The notes beneath the pieces are model-generated. The model saw only the letters and a list, made by a program, of their open reading frames with translations. It was not told where the DNA came from and ran no database searches. This document shows, one piece after another, positions 35,766 to 47,546 of a stretch of DNA of 64,000 nt. The position numbers and the translations under genes were made by a program. This DNA is from Biscogniauxia marginata. Taxonomy: Eukaryota; Ascomycota; Sordariomycetes; Xylariales; Xylariaceae. How positions within the stretch are numbered: the first letter of the stretch is position 1; each line of letters begins with the position of its first letter. Where the stretch lies: the NCBI GenBank assembly GCA_022695795.1, contig MU404079.1:186001-250000 (forward strand), given 5' to 3'.

Positions 35766-37441
35766 GACACATACCTTATATGAACTCCTATGCCGGGGAG
35801 TTCAACTGTCAAGTACTTTGGACCATACCCGGGTCTTTAAAAATAAGGGTTGAAAAAAGCCGCCAGTGCTCAAGAGTTTTTTTTTTCTCTTTTTTTTTTT
35901 TCTTTTTATTATATGATTCTTTTAATATTTAATATTATTAATTTGTTTCTTTATATAAATACAAAATTATTATTTAAACTTTGTTTAATATTATTTACCA
36001 CGTAAATAGTTTTATAAGCCGTTTATTAAGTACTTCATTTTGTTTAAGCATTTAAATGATACATGGCTATATAAAACCGTAGGGATATCTCAATGCGTGA
36101 TAGCCCATAACCCTTACCTCTGCCCAACTCGCCCCTGATCTAGGACTCCTTGAGAAGCTTGCGGAGGCTCAGTTTCTAGGGTTGAGAACCTCTCTAGCTT
36201 CCTTTCCAGGGGCTGACTAGAGCTGCTAAGTGCGTGTTATTTTAATGATTAAAGAAGCGTGCCCTTGCCTTTTTGACCGAGTGCGTATCCTCCGCTCTCT
36301 GGCCTCGAATGACCTAACCTTAGGTAGTTGGAGAGGCTGGGGAAGATGTCTCCGTGGATATTGCCGTTACTCATACTCTCGCGTGTGCTGGTTTCCGGTC
36401 AGGCGTTGCCCGTACGTGAGTGAGTGCTTCGTACTAGCATGACCATGGCCTGTTGTTGCACTCGAAGCTCCGATGCGAAGCTTCTCGGCTATCATGGCCC
36501 GACGTCTAGACTTCCCGCTGACACTATGTATGCCGACCCCGACCGATGTCTTACACAGCCCTTTCCAAATCGGCCACAAGACTGATGAGCCGCCTTAGGC
36601 GCGGGCTATGTACGGGTGTAGTATCCAGAGCTTACGTCGGCCTCTAAGTGGTGAATGACAGAGAAACACCAAGGCTGGAGTATCTAGTATCAGTATGTGT
36701 CCGTGGCTTGGTGAACTGAAGTCGAGATGGCGGAAAGGGGCGGAGTGAGAGGCGAAAGATTGGAATTAAAAATAAACCCTAAGAGCCTGTGTCTATTTGT
36801 GTAAGCTCGAAATGACCTATGCGATAGATATATCGACTCGCCCTACATTAAGGCTTAAGCTGTGTCAGAACCGATCAGGTCTACATTAAGCCAGTAGTAG
36901 CATGAGGATGGTAATCAAAGCATATCAGGGGCTTCTTCGACATCATATCGCGTTGTGAATGTGATAGGCTCTAGTCTAAATAACACACATACTTTAAGAT
37001 GTATATATGGGTATGTAAATGCGTATTAGAGGAAAATGTGCCTCTTGGTAGCTTAGAGCAAAGTCTAGCTTATATACACACTGGTTCGCAATAACCCTAT
37101 TTCGGGCCACCACAGGACAACCCGGCTCTCTAGCACCCGTGGTCCTTAATCCGCAGTGCCACGTAGGACTCATAGATACCTATCTATTCCGTACGTCGGG
37201 ATCAGGGGGTGATAGATGCTCTCAAAGCAAACCTCTATTCCCCAGGTCGCGGTTATCGCTACCGCCGCGTTCCTACTTCCACCATATCCTCGACGCAATA
37301 ATGCACAAAATGCCTCTGTAGTCTACCCATGACTTGAAAAAGCATATATACCGCGACAGACACATTGTCTATCAGCCTCCTTGTGTATATCAAGCTTGAA
37401 ACTGTATGTAGGCATAGCATATACCTCCGACTCCAGATGCC

Positions 37442-39342
37442 TCACACATTGGTTCCAGGGAAAGCACCGTTTTTGCTTAGTACTACGATACCGCGGTCAT
37501 GAGCAATGTATCCTTTCATGAGATTCTGAGATGAATTCGCATTAGTAAATTGTATTCTAGCCAAGGTAGATTTGCTGCCAATGAGAGACGATGGCGGACT
37601 GGAGAGGGAGTAGATATAAATGATACGGCCGCCTAATTTGTTAAGGATAGACAGTACTTCAGGGAGGCTTCGGGGTAATAATGTTACATGCGCTTGCCTG
37701 TCATGGCGGGCGCATGATGCTCTATGCTGGGCGAACAGAAAAGAAAAAAAAAAGAAAAGAAAGATCGTTCGAAAAGATGACATACCTTGTAAATGAGGTT
37801 AGCCATCAGACACTCAACCTCGTCGGTGTCAATGTCCTCTCCTTGGCTGATCTTGACCGCGGCAGTGAACTCAGCAACGGGTATTCGTGTACGGCGAACA
37901 GGTGGCGCGCCTCCCTTGGACTCTTCGAACCCCCCTGCTATGAAAACTTTGCGCAGTAGATTGCGTAGCACGATATCCCGGCCACGTTCCAGGGTGAGAT
38001 AAATGCGTCTCTTGATGAATTCACCTTCGCCGTCACGTAGGGCAAGGTCGAAGGCACGAAGGTCAGCTTTCTTGATCGCTAGGGCCAATGGCAAGAACAG
38101 CTTTTGTAGCTGGGGGTATGATTCGAGTAGTTGGGCAGTTGGCAGGGTGTGCGTTGTCAAGAGGTGGCATGGAATGAGGTAAGTCAATATGAGCCTGTGT
38201 ATTGTCAGTACACTGATCAAGTACCTATGTATCGAGATTATATCATACTCAAGGTTTCGATGCGAGTCTTTGTGACACATGAGCCATGCCATTGTAAGAT
38301 GTTTCTCAGCCTGATGTTGGGTCAGCTGCTATAAAACACACCAGGACATGCAGCATCATCAAACCTGTACGTAGTTCTCCTCCAGGAATGACAGCACGCC
38401 TTCATAGTACTTGAAGGTAACTTGCTGGGACTTCGGAAATTTGTCGATACTCGGTATATCTGTACGACCAGCTGATACCGCCTGAAGCACGGGTTTTGCT
38501 AGTGATTCCGAGTTCAATTTGAAGTAGGTCTTGAATAGGAGGTTGATGGCGTAGTAGACTCCCCACTTGCGGGACGCTTCCAGGGGCGCTCTGGTCTGTG
38601 TCAGCACAGGTACGAGCAAAACAAGCTTCACGGATGCATACCTATCAGTGAGACATATTTGGAATATCCTGGTGAGGTGGCTTGCACAGTCATGGAGCTG
38701 CTTATTCTCTTCGGCCGTCGGGTCTAAATCATCCCGGAAATTTGTCGTAGCAGTGTCATTGCTACTGCTATTTCTCTCGGCATCGGCTCGTATGGCAAAC
38801 AGTCTCAAGTACTTTCCCGCCACATACAAGCACGGGATGGTCCAGTTCTCAAATGCATGGTTCGTATATCCCCGGATGACGAGTAGGGTCAGTTCTCTCC
38901 AGGCGTCATAGACTTTTGCCCACGAAGACTTGGTATTGTTAATTAAGTGCTATGGGGAACGGAGAGGCTAGGTGCGCTTTCATAGAACTAGGTATTCCGG
39001 ACACACAAACAAATCGAGAAGGGAAAGAGTGGGAGACACGAAACTTACCTTGACATCATTCAGCAGACCTTCTACTGCGAGTATCTCGCCGACAGCCTTC
39101 CAGTAGGAAAAGTAAATGGCCAACCAGCCCTCCGTCTCGTCCTTCGATGCTAGCCTCACGCGTGAATGGTCGTGCTTGAAGAGAAATTCAAGGTCGGCAG
39201 TGGCAGCGTGAAAATCTCCACGGCCCCAGAGTGCTCGGAGCTGATTTGCGTGCAGTCGCGTATCTGGGCGAAGGGTCTCAGCTAGCTGATCACCTTTCAT
39301 CCCGGCATAAGCTGCCCTGAATTCATGAATAAGGCCGTCCAT
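37442..39342 (-). CDS. CSN12: Csn12-like PCI-domain protein, 460 aa
   Basis: Six exons, complement(join(37442..37525,37786..38194,38249..38310,38365..38590,38642..38949,39049..39342)), 460 aa. It belongs to the Csn12/Thp1/PCID2 group: PCI-domain proteins linked to the COP9 signalosome in yeast and to mRNA export or splicing. Landmarks: [20 protein letters not shown] over the second splice, [57 protein letters not shown] over the fourth splice, [13 protein letters not shown], and the C-terminal winged-helix end [20 protein letters not shown]. The PCI domain covers roughly residues 230-450. Each intron restores a family motif in frame, including a 51-bp one. It is divergent from the ribosomal protein gene, 924 bp away. 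Confidence 0.92.
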
Positions 39343-40266
39343 GGCTGCTGACCGAAACTGAGTGAGTCTGCGAAAGCGGCAAGCCCAAAATTGACAAGAA
39401 GCAGAACTCGTGTGAAACTAAGATGATGCACGGGGATGTGACGAGGAGTTCGGGGGATTTCGCATCTTTGTTGAAATATCAAAGCCGTCGATGACAGAGG
39501 TAAGGTAGAGGGAGAGGTATTGTTTAAAGGATCCTGGTCCACTCTGGTTGGCCAAAGTGCTGGAAGACCATCAAGCGCCTAACCAGAAAGAGATAGCTCC
39601 GCAAAGCTGGATGGGACAGCTAAGTATCCCTTCACAGTTACTGAAAGTTTTATAACACACAAATAGAGGGGTGCCATAGTGGAAAGATGTTTAAAAGCTT
39701 GTATTTATATTAAGAAAAGCAGCCCATACCTACTTCAGGTTTTCTTCAATTTCTTTTGCTCCTTTATATAGTCTTGATAACTGAAGATGAAATGAACGAT
39801 GTAGTTGGTAGAGGTACCTCGGCTGCTTAAATGCCTGTAGGTTTTGAGTACATACCTAGGTAGGTAGCTGGACGGGCGCTAGGATGCACGTGTGGGTTGG
39901 TGCGGGGCATTTGCCATAGGGCACGTTTGTTCGTAGCTACCTGCTTGACACATGACAACCACCTTTCTTTTCGTTTGTTTTTTTTCAGCCACAACACACG
40001 GGCCAATAGGCCCCATTTATTAGGTTACCAGCCACATGATGCACTTCTCCACAACTTTAGCCACAGATCACTAGGGCGAGAAACCCTCAGCACAGAATTT
40101 TGCCAAAAGTTTCGGGTAACCGAAGTCTCCCAAGAATCCACCACCCACTCGAACCCGGACTTTTTCCTACCACCAAGGACGCATCACGAGAACACGACCA
40201 AACACCAAGTCATAGTAGGTCAAACGCTTCTAATAGTCTTGCTGGAAATTGCTGACATTCTTCCAG
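39343..40266. promoter_or_regulatory. Shared divergent promoter of CSN12 and RPL20
   Basis: A 924-bp interval separates the two start codons. An AAACCCT box (40081-40087) and a nearby CTAGGG resemble the telomere-repeat-like elements often found before fungal ribosomal protein genes. That assignment is inference. A TACCTAGGTAGG motif lies near 39857-39868. Confidence 0.45.
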
Positions 40267-41317
40267 ATGGGTAAGCTTCCGAATTTCCCTGTGTTTTTTC
40301 ATCTGGCACGATTGGAGGATGGGGCACAAGTTACTGGTGACCGATCTCGATTTCGCGCGACGACGATGGCCAAAGCAAAACCGATCCAAGACTTAGTGAC
40401 CAGGTGAAAGCTCGATGACCAAGTCGATGAACGAAGGATCTAGATTATAAGGGGGACTGGTGACTTCAGTACAGGATTCAATTTGCGACTCTGCGACTCT
40501 ACGACGGAAAATCCATCTTTTCAACCAGATTTACACCAAACTCGACATGCTGAATAATTCAATTGCTCGACGTTGAAGACTCTCGACTATGCTGAGGATC
40601 ACTCGAACTTCTTGATCCATATCTTTACGAATTGCAGGGAGGAAACACAGCTAACAGTATTGGCATCAGGTCGTCTTCAGGAATACCAGGTCATTGGGCG
40701 CCATCTGCCCACCGAGGCCAACCCCACCCCCAAGCTGTACCGCATGCGGATCTTCGCCCCGAATGAGGTCGTCGCCAAGTCCCGATTCTGGTACTTCCTG
40801 ATGAAGCTCAGGAAGGTCAAGAAGTCCAACGGCGAGATCGTTAGCTTGAACAAGGTATGGATGGTCTAGATAGCCGCCTGAGCGCGGAAGGGCAAGGGTG
40901 GCTAATAAACGTTTCTCTAGATCCACGAGAAGAACCCCCTGCGCGTCAAGAACTTCGGCATCTGGATCCGATACGACTCGCGTTCTGGCACCCACAACAT
41001 GTACAAGGAGTACCGCGAGATGTCGAGAACGGCGGCTGTTGAGGCTCTCTACCAGGATATGGCTGCCCGCCACCGAGCTCGTTTCCGGTCGATTCACGTA
41101 CGACCCCCTTTGAAGACGCATTAGTATTTAGCCGCGTATTTACTAATATATATTCTAGATTCTCCGCGTCGTTGAGCTGGAGAAGACTGATGACATCAAG
41201 CGTCCCTACATCAAGCAGCTGGTTTCGAAGGGTCTTACATTCCCTCTGCCTCACCGCGTCCCCCGTACCAACACCAAGAAGATCTTCAGCGCTACCCGAC
41301 CGTCCACATTCGCGTAA
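40267..41317 (+). CDS. RPL20: 60S ribosomal protein eL20 (L20/L18a), 174 aa
   Basis: Four exons, join(40267..40270,40670..40854,40921..41097,41159..41317), 174 aa, matching the usual 172-176. It is a structural protein of the large cytosolic ribosomal subunit. The first exon carries only ATGG and is followed by a 399-bp intron, a common layout for fungal ribosomal protein genes. The protein reads [17 protein letters not shown], then [60 protein letters not shown] and [20 protein letters not shown]. All three splices fall inside conserved blocks and preserve them. The start is fixed by the requirement for the MGR beginning. High expression is expected. Confidence 0.97.
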
Positions 41318-41517
41318 GGTGGTTTTTCGTGTTACAGTGGGGGTTTGGGAATGGCTTGCCGGTGTTCAATACGGAATTGCGGAAAACTTCATTAGCATCT
41401 GCTCTCGATAGATAGAGCGAAAAACATGAAAGCATACCACCAATGAAGCATGTCTCGGGCCTACGAAAGCAGGCCTCGTATTAAACGTTTATTCACTGCT
41501 GTATAAGTGCTATGTGC

Positions 41518-42144
41518 CTAACTCGGTTCGCTCGAACCTGACTTTGACTGGTGGTCGGCGTAAGTGTCGAGGACAAATTGGTCCCAAGTGCTCCAGTCCA
41601 TACCAGTATCCCATCCAGTACTGTCCGAAGGGGGCATGTCGAAACTGATATCCGGCCAGGCCAGCCATTCTTGGGACATGCCATTCGTCGGCAGATTGAG
41701 GCTGAGATCGCCTAGATCCGGCGGGACAATCGATTCGTAGCTGCTACCACCATCGCCACCACCACCACCACTACCGGCCATCGAATCAGCAATCGTCGAG
41801 TCTACTACATTCATTCCTCTCCCTATTTCCATTCCCATATCCATATCCATATCCATATCCAAATCGCCCAGTCCAGAAGAAACCTGCTGTTCTTGTTCCG
41901 TTTTTATGTGCCCCACCTCCTGCTGTTGCTGTTGCTGTTGCTGCTGCTGTCGTAGTCCCTCAGCATGATGACTCTGCCCCCGCCCCTCCGCCATCCGCGC
42001 CGCCGCCGCCGCATCCCTAGCCTCCCTGGCCTTCTTGTACAGCGCGCGTATGGGGCGCCAGAGGGTGCCGCGCTTCGCGTCGGCGATGACCCGGCTCCAC
42101 TTGGGGAACACGGCGTCGATTACGGACCAGGCCTTGTCTATCAG

Positions 42145-42180
<36 letters not shown>

Positions 42181-44466
42181 GTCTGGCTCGGTGGCTAACT
42201 GTGATTGTTGTTGGTGTTTTTGGTGTTGGTGTCGGTGCAGGGCACACAGCTCCGCCAGCGCGACCGCCAGGGGGTGCCACTGCACGTACGTGTCGGACCA
42301 CCACCGGAAGTTCTCCCCGAAGGGCCCCGAGCGCCCGCGCTCGCTGAGCTCCATTATGGTTACCGCGGTGCGCAGGGTCGATTCCCGCGGGGGTGCGGGT
42401 TGCTGGCGGCGTGGTGGTGGTGGAGGAGGGCGGGCTTGCGTGTTTGCTGCTGCTGCTGCCGCTGTGGGAGGAGGAGGAGGAGGAGGAAGATGGGGGTGGG
42501 GAGGAGTCGGGTTGGGCGCGGAGGAAGAAGAGCAAGACGGAGACGGAGAGGCGCGCGGCGGCCGGTGCAGCGGATACCGCATCGCGAGCCAGAGCTTGAG
42601 GATGATGAGGCGCACCGTCACGGACGCGAGGTACGAGGCGGCGTGGGTCGGGTCGGCGCCGTGCACGAACCGCGCCTCGAGGTGCCGCGCCAGCCGCACC
42701 GTCTCCTCCTCGCTTATACTGCTATCCCTATCCCTATCCCTATCTCCCACCACTACCGCCGACGAGGACGACGACGACGGAGGAGGGGGAGCCCGGCGGT
42801 TGTCGACGTTGTTCTGCGCGTGCTCGAAGTACAGGAATATGCCCGAGCTCTCGGCCGTGCACAGGCTGAAGGTGACGTCGGAGGGGGCGCCGCCCTCCTG
42901 CTTCCGCTCCGCCCTCCTCCTCCTCTCGACGCGCGAGAGCGGCTCCGCCGTCGCGGGGCCGAAGTCCGCGTCGTCCACGTTGTGCGGCAGCCGCGTGTCG
43001 TAGCTGTCCCGGGCGACGATCGCCCGCGTGCCCCGGTCCTCGGCCGCCCGGATGTCCAGCACGATGAGCTGCCACCAGAGGCGCCGGCGCTGCTCGGCCT
43101 CGAAGGGCGTGAACAACCGTCCTCGTCCTCGACTGCCGCCATGTTCGTCATCATCATCGTCGTCGTTGTCGTCGCCTACACCGTCGCGGTGCAGGTCCAG
43201 CGCCTGCGCTAGCCGGATCGGCAGGCTCAGCAGCGCCCACGACGCCCGCGACCCGTCGTGGCTGCGCAGGCAGCACGTGTACAGCGTCAGCGCCTGCAGC
43301 GTCTCCAGGCTGCTGCTGTTGAGGTAGTCGGCGCGGGCGAGCGCGCGCTCGATCCCCGCCTGGTACGTCTGCGCCAGCTCCTGCCGGCTCTGGCCCCCCA
43401 GGTGCGCGGCGCACTTCTCCGCCGGCAGGCTCGTCACGGCCGCGTAGTAGATGGCGAAGAAGAGGGCCTCGCGCTCTGGGTTGAGGAGGTGCTGCTGCTG
43501 CGGCTGCTGCGGCTGGGTCCCGATTCTTCCGTCCCTCTCGAGCGAGTCAGCAAACGCGTGTAGGGCCGCCGTGACGGTCGGCCGGTGCAGGATCTTGAGC
43601 AGCATGTCGACGTTCTGGAAGTACGTCGCGGTCAGGAAACGGATGTGCTCCGGAGGGGGGTGGCACAGGGGCACGTGGGCGGCGGATAGGGCGGTCGCGG
43701 GAGAAGGGCCGAGGAGCACGGCCGCTGGAGAGACGGAGGAGGGGCTCTTCGCCGTTTCGGTCGACTCCGGTGTCGTCCCTTCTTCGAGTGACCCGTCGTC
43801 TTCGTCGGCGGCGTCCGAGTCTGCGGACTGCTCCAGCGCCTGCCTCAGGCCCCCTACCTCCTCGCACAGGCTAGCCCAGAAGTCCCCGCTTAGATAGCGC
43901 GAGGCCGTGCTGTCCTGCGGCCGCGTCTGTTGTTGTCCCCCTTGCCTCTGCGCCTCGCCGGAGAGTCCGGGAGAAGCAGAAGAGCCCCCCTCTTTCGCCG
44001 GGGGGTAGGAGTTCCTTGGCGTCGCCGCCGCCTCCCTCTCAGCACTCCTCGCTAGATCGTTCAGCAGATCCGAAGCCGCCGCATATGATTGCGCAGCCGA
44101 GGTGCTTGCACCGGGCTGGCGGGACTGGGTGCCATCGTCGCCGAAGTTCTCGAGGCCGACCTTGCCCACGATGGACTCCAGGCGGTGGAGGCGCTGTAGG
44201 AGCTCGGAGTTCTTGCTCTTCCGCGGGCGCCGGGAGCGCTTCCGCTCCGGGAACACGCACTCTGCGTAGCCGGAGCGGACGCAGTTCCGGCACGGGTGTT
44301 GCCGGTCGCACTTGAGCTTCCGCGCGCGGCACGAGGTGCAACTCAGCGGCTTCGACTGGGACTGCTGGAGAGCCCTTGGTGACGACGGCGATAACATCGT
44401 GGGGACTGCAGCAGTAGTAGTGGTATTTGTCACTGGTGGATCCATTTCTTCCGAAGGCTCGCTCAT
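41518..44466 (-). CDS. Zn2Cys6 transcription factor, 982 aa
   Basis: One uninterrupted frame of 982 aa from the ATG at 44466. The binuclear zinc cluster CTSCRARKLKCDRQHPC plus CVRSGYAEC has cysteines at residues 43, 46, 53, 59, 62 and 70 (spacing 2-6-5-2-7). A basic linker RKRSRRPRKSK and a coiled heptad segment ELLQRLHRLESIVGKVGLEN for dimerisation follow. The middle (ALSAAHVPLCHPPPEHIRFL to about residue 640) is the fungal-specific regulatory domain (Fungal_trans). Low-complexity inserts are unusually heavy: poly-Pro, poly-Ala, several poly-Gln tracts (one coded by (CTG)n on the plus strand near 42145-42177) and an MDMDMDMD repeat. The C-terminus is acidic and Trp-rich, as in activation domains. 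The target pathway is unknown. It is divergent from the GNAT gene, 972 bp away. Confidence 0.88.
42144..42177. repeat. (CTG)n/(CAG)n trinucleotide repeat in the TF gene
   Basis: About eleven CTG/TTG units, read as glutamine codons on the minus strand. Other glutamine runs occur near 41920-41950 and at 43490. Such repeats commonly vary in length between strains. Confidence 0.85.
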
Positions 44467-45438
44467 TCCCGAAGCCCGAGGGTGTCTACAAACTTCCAAT
44501 TCCGCTCTTCAACTGAGTTGACTGTATGTATAGTAAAATCGGGTTTCTAGGCCACTTGGAATCAACAACAAAGTCTCGGCCTCGGGGAGGGCGTGGCGTT
44601 ATGTGGTAGTCATCATACGATATTGTTCCGGCCGTCCTTATTCTTCCTTTTTCCTTTTTTGGTGTCTCAATAAATTTACGACCCGTCTAATGATTCGGAG
44701 TTTAGAAATAAAAAATAAATAAAAGGGAACTGAGCTTATGCTGTTCTAAATACCCTATGCAGCTTAGCTTGAAGATGCATAAATGCAATACATGCTGTGC
44801 TCTTTACCTATTTTCTTAGATGACGTAACTTGATATGCTTCCACAGAGCACACGCAGCATCGACCTTGTACAAGAAACACACAAGCGGCATCTACCCGGG
44901 GGTGGGGGGACGATCTTGTCGGGTCTTGAGCACATCATGTAATACATTGAGGTAGGTCGGACCGTACCTTTCCCCCGCTTCACTTGCACAAGGTATAGAC
45001 TAGTGAATTGCGTTGCGACAATGTCAAAATCCTTCCACCGTCCACCAATACCACCTACCATATACGCTCAGCCTCGTATGGCCTTAGGTCACCTATTAGA
45101 TAGCGAGCATGACTGTAGTTATGAGATGGAAATATGTATTAGGATCTTGGTTGGTGTAGCCGACCCGCTAGCTTTAGCCTAAGGCGCTGTGCCGGTGGCA
45201 TGCAGCTAATCTGCCTGAGTCACACTTATACGGAGGTCCAAGCCTTCATACAGGAGCGGAAGGATTCATCATAAATATGAAAGCGTAGCCTTGTCCAGAG
45301 TCATATTAGTAGAGAAGGAAGAAGGAAAACACGATATTCCTCTTACTTCTATCCCATTCTCAAAACCGACGAGTAGGGACAGACTCTTTGCTCGGCGGTA
45401 CCGTTGGGTACCTAGGTATCTATATACTTACTCTCTCA
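44467..45438. promoter_or_regulatory. Divergent promoter between TF and GNAT genes
   Basis: 972 bp without a gene. A TACCTAGGTA palindrome lies at about 45410-45419, just before the GNAT start. Short frames are not supported. Confidence 0.45.
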
Positions 45439-46179
45439 ATGGCGACTATCGACGTCCAAGAGCCAGGCCCCCCCTCGGCGGCAGCAGCAGCGGCGGCGGA
45501 ATCAAAGCACGTCAGAGTGCGCACAACGTTGCCCACTCAACCCCTGCCGCCTAACTCCGCGCGGGCGCCGATCCGCACGCCGCGGCTCATCCTCCGTGCC
45601 TTCGTGCCCTCCGACCTCGAGGGCGTCCACACGCTGCGCTCGCAGCCCGAGGTCATGGTCTTCACGTCGGTCGGGCGGGTGGACCGCGACCGGGCCGAGA
45701 CGCGCGAGTTCATGGACCGGTTCCTGCCGCCGAACGACAGCCACACGTACGACTTCGTCATCTGCCTCGCCGAGACGGGCGAGATCATCGGCACCGGCGG
45801 CATGCACAAGGTCAACTTCGAGTTCGGCTGGCCCGAGGTCGGGTACATGTTCAAGCGCGAGTGCTGGGGCCGCGGGTTCGCGACCGAGTTCCTGCGCGCC
45901 TGGCTCGAGGCCTGGTGGGCGCTGCCGAGGTCAGTGGTCGATGTCAATGTCGATACGGCTTCTATCGGACGAGATGGATCTGGAGACTCCGGTGTCGTGG
46001 AGGAGGTCCCGGAGCTGGTCTCGGCTATGGTTGAGGAGAACAACCCGAACAGTGCCAAAGTCCTGAAGAAGTTGGGCTTTAGGGAGTTCAAAACGTGGAG
46101 TACACATGATGAGCGCGAGGGCTATGAAGAGCAGGCCGTTACTCTCATCGGATTAGTGTTAAGATCACCGGGGCGGTGA
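45439..46179 (+). CDS. GNAT N-acetyltransferase (RimJ/RimL-type), 246 aa
   Basis: Single exon, 246 aa from ATG 45439. The fold starts at IRTPRLILRAFVPSDLEGVH (beta1 and alpha1 of the GNAT fold). TGEIIGTGGMHKVNF and WPEVGYMFKRECWGRGFATE follow. The last contains the acetyl-CoA pyrophosphate loop (RxxGxG-like, here RECWGRGFATE). The end VEENNPNSAKVLKKLGFREF is the typical N-S-x-x-V-x-x-K-x-G-F stretch. This is the RimJ/RimL branch that acetylates protein N-termini or small amines. Fungal members are mostly uncharacterised, so the substrate is unknown. A low-complexity Ala run lies at residues 14-20. No intron is needed. Confidence 0.88.
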   Translation: MATIDVQEPGPPSAAAAAAAESKHVRVRTTLPTQPLPPNSARAPIRTPRLILRAFVPSDLEGVHTLRSQPEVMVFTSVGRVDRDRAETREFMDRFLPPNDSHTYDFVICLAETGEIIGTGGMHKVNFEFGWPEVGYMFKRECWGRGFATEFLRAWLEAWWALPRSVVDVNVDTASIGRDGSGDSGVVEEVPELVSAMVEENNPNSAKVLKKLGFREFKTWSTHDEREGYEEQAVTLIGLVLRSPGR

Positions 46180-46962
46180 CGGGTGATGCTCTTGTCAGCT
46201 TCTTAATATCGTGGTATCAGCCGACCGATAATCTACTAGCCTTGCAAGACTTGTGTCGCGGTCTACGAAGATTCCAATTTCAAGAGATTGAATGTGCTTA
46301 GAGAAATTTAGACATTAAAAGGGAAAATACTTATATATCCAGTCGATGGGGATTTCGATGTTGCTCACACGAATTGAATCCTGCAGTTTACTTGTGTAAA
46401 CGCAACCCAGTTGGGAGTCGCACTACTGAACCGAATCTTGGAGACAAATATCGGACAGTCAGGACAATGGGATTACCTTCACATGTACGAAGTACTTAAG
46501 GATAAGTAAGCTACATCTTTCGCTTACGCGTAGAGTCGTTTGGAATATGAAAACCGGATATATGGCGTCCAATGGGTCCTGCTGGTACAAACAGACGTTG
46601 GTATGAAAAATGACAGGCCGGCCTGCCAATAAGCGCTAAAAAACATGGAAGAACCATCGATCAAGATGCTGTGTGACTCTAGATCGGACGTTCTCCAAAT
46701 GTGTCGGAGGATATTGTTTAGCTCGGGACCGAACTTTGACGCCGCCCATCTCCTCGTTTCTGTGGGTTCGTATGGAAATCGAATATCGACCCTAAATCTC
46801 ATAAAAAGTTAAAAGGGAATCCCTTGGAGTAATAGTCAAGGTGATTTCAAATAATCCCTAATTTCGCCTTGTGCTCCTCCATCGAGGCTCGGGTTATTTC
46901 CGCGATAATCACTCATCTGCCTTGTTTCCAAGAGGGCTTCAATAAAGTTCCTCCATCCCACA
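46180..46962. other. 0.8-kb intergenic region
   Basis: A 92-codon minus-strand frame (46524-46802) begins with ATG but matches no family, so it is not called. No RNA gene seen. Confidence 0.45.
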
Positions 46963-47546
46963 ATGGAACGTGTCCCAACACCGTTAACCGTCGCCGCTGG
47001 CACGGGCGTCCTTGCCTCGGCTTGGGCAGCAGGTCAGTCTCACGTAGCTTGCATCAACTTTATCAGATGATTTAGGCAGCATGGGAAATGTCTAACGAAG
47101 GAATCGCCATGATTACCTATGTAGGGGTCGGGACTAGTCTATCCCTATTTTCCATCCCGACGATCCTAAACGGCGGCGCGTCCGCAGATGTAATGCTGCG
47201 GCAGTGGAAGTTCCATTTCCTCAGAGGCAGGGCGTTTATGCCAGGACTCGGGACGATAAATGCTGTCAACTTCTGGTTCGCCGCTTACAGTCGCTGGTCT
47301 CGGGGTCTCGAGTGGCGAGGATTCGCGGCAGGGGGCGCGTCCACGTTCTTCATGATCCCGTTCACCGTGGCCTTCATCCTCGGGACGAACAAGAAGTTGA
47401 CGGCGGCTGCGGACGGCGAGACGGAGAAGCCGATGAGCGAGGACACGGTGAGAGCGCTCATCAAGAAGTGGGGGGACCTGAATGCTGTCCGGGCTGTGGT
47501 GTCGCTGGTTGGAACCGGGTTGGCTCTGTGGAACTTGTGCTTGTAA
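46963..47546 (+). CDS. DUF1772 / anthrone oxygenase-like membrane protein, 178 aa
   Basis: Two exons, join(46963..47032,47080..47546), with a 47-bp intron; 178 aa. The family (DUF1772) includes small membrane oxygenases that turn anthrones into anthraquinones in polyketide pathways, but also many proteins of unknown role. Hydrophobic segments fall at about residues 8-25, 33-52, 79-94, 105-127 and 155-177. Family features are GTSLSLFSIPTIL near residue 38, the LRQWKFHFLRGRAFMPGL block, and the ending KWGDLNAVRAVVSLVGTGLAL, which matches the conserved W-x-x-x-N-x-x-R element. The acceptor GGCAG at 47079 was chosen over TTTAG four bases earlier because only the former stays open. No polyketide synthase is nearby. 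Confidence 0.82.

Larger units (their letters stand above)
33305..37441. other. 4.1-kb AT-rich gene-free region
   Basis: The longest gene-free stretch in the window. It holds homopolymer-rich sequence (33,430-34,040), an LTR-like fragment, a perfect palindrome, a tRNA-promoter-like element and TACC repeats near 35,565. Short frames, including 34977-35201 on the minus strand, match nothing I know. It probably marks old transposon insertion and decay. Confidence 0.55.

Noticed and set aside
42035..43212. Long plus-strand open frames (322 and 335 codons) opposite the Zn2Cys6 gene
   Set aside because: They are composed of simple Arg, Gly and Val runs mirroring the GC-rich low-complexity coding strand, and the minus frame carries real domains.
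46524..46802. 92-codon minus-strand frame with an ATG
   Set aside because: No family resemblance and no context support. Of a length that can occur by chance in this DNA.
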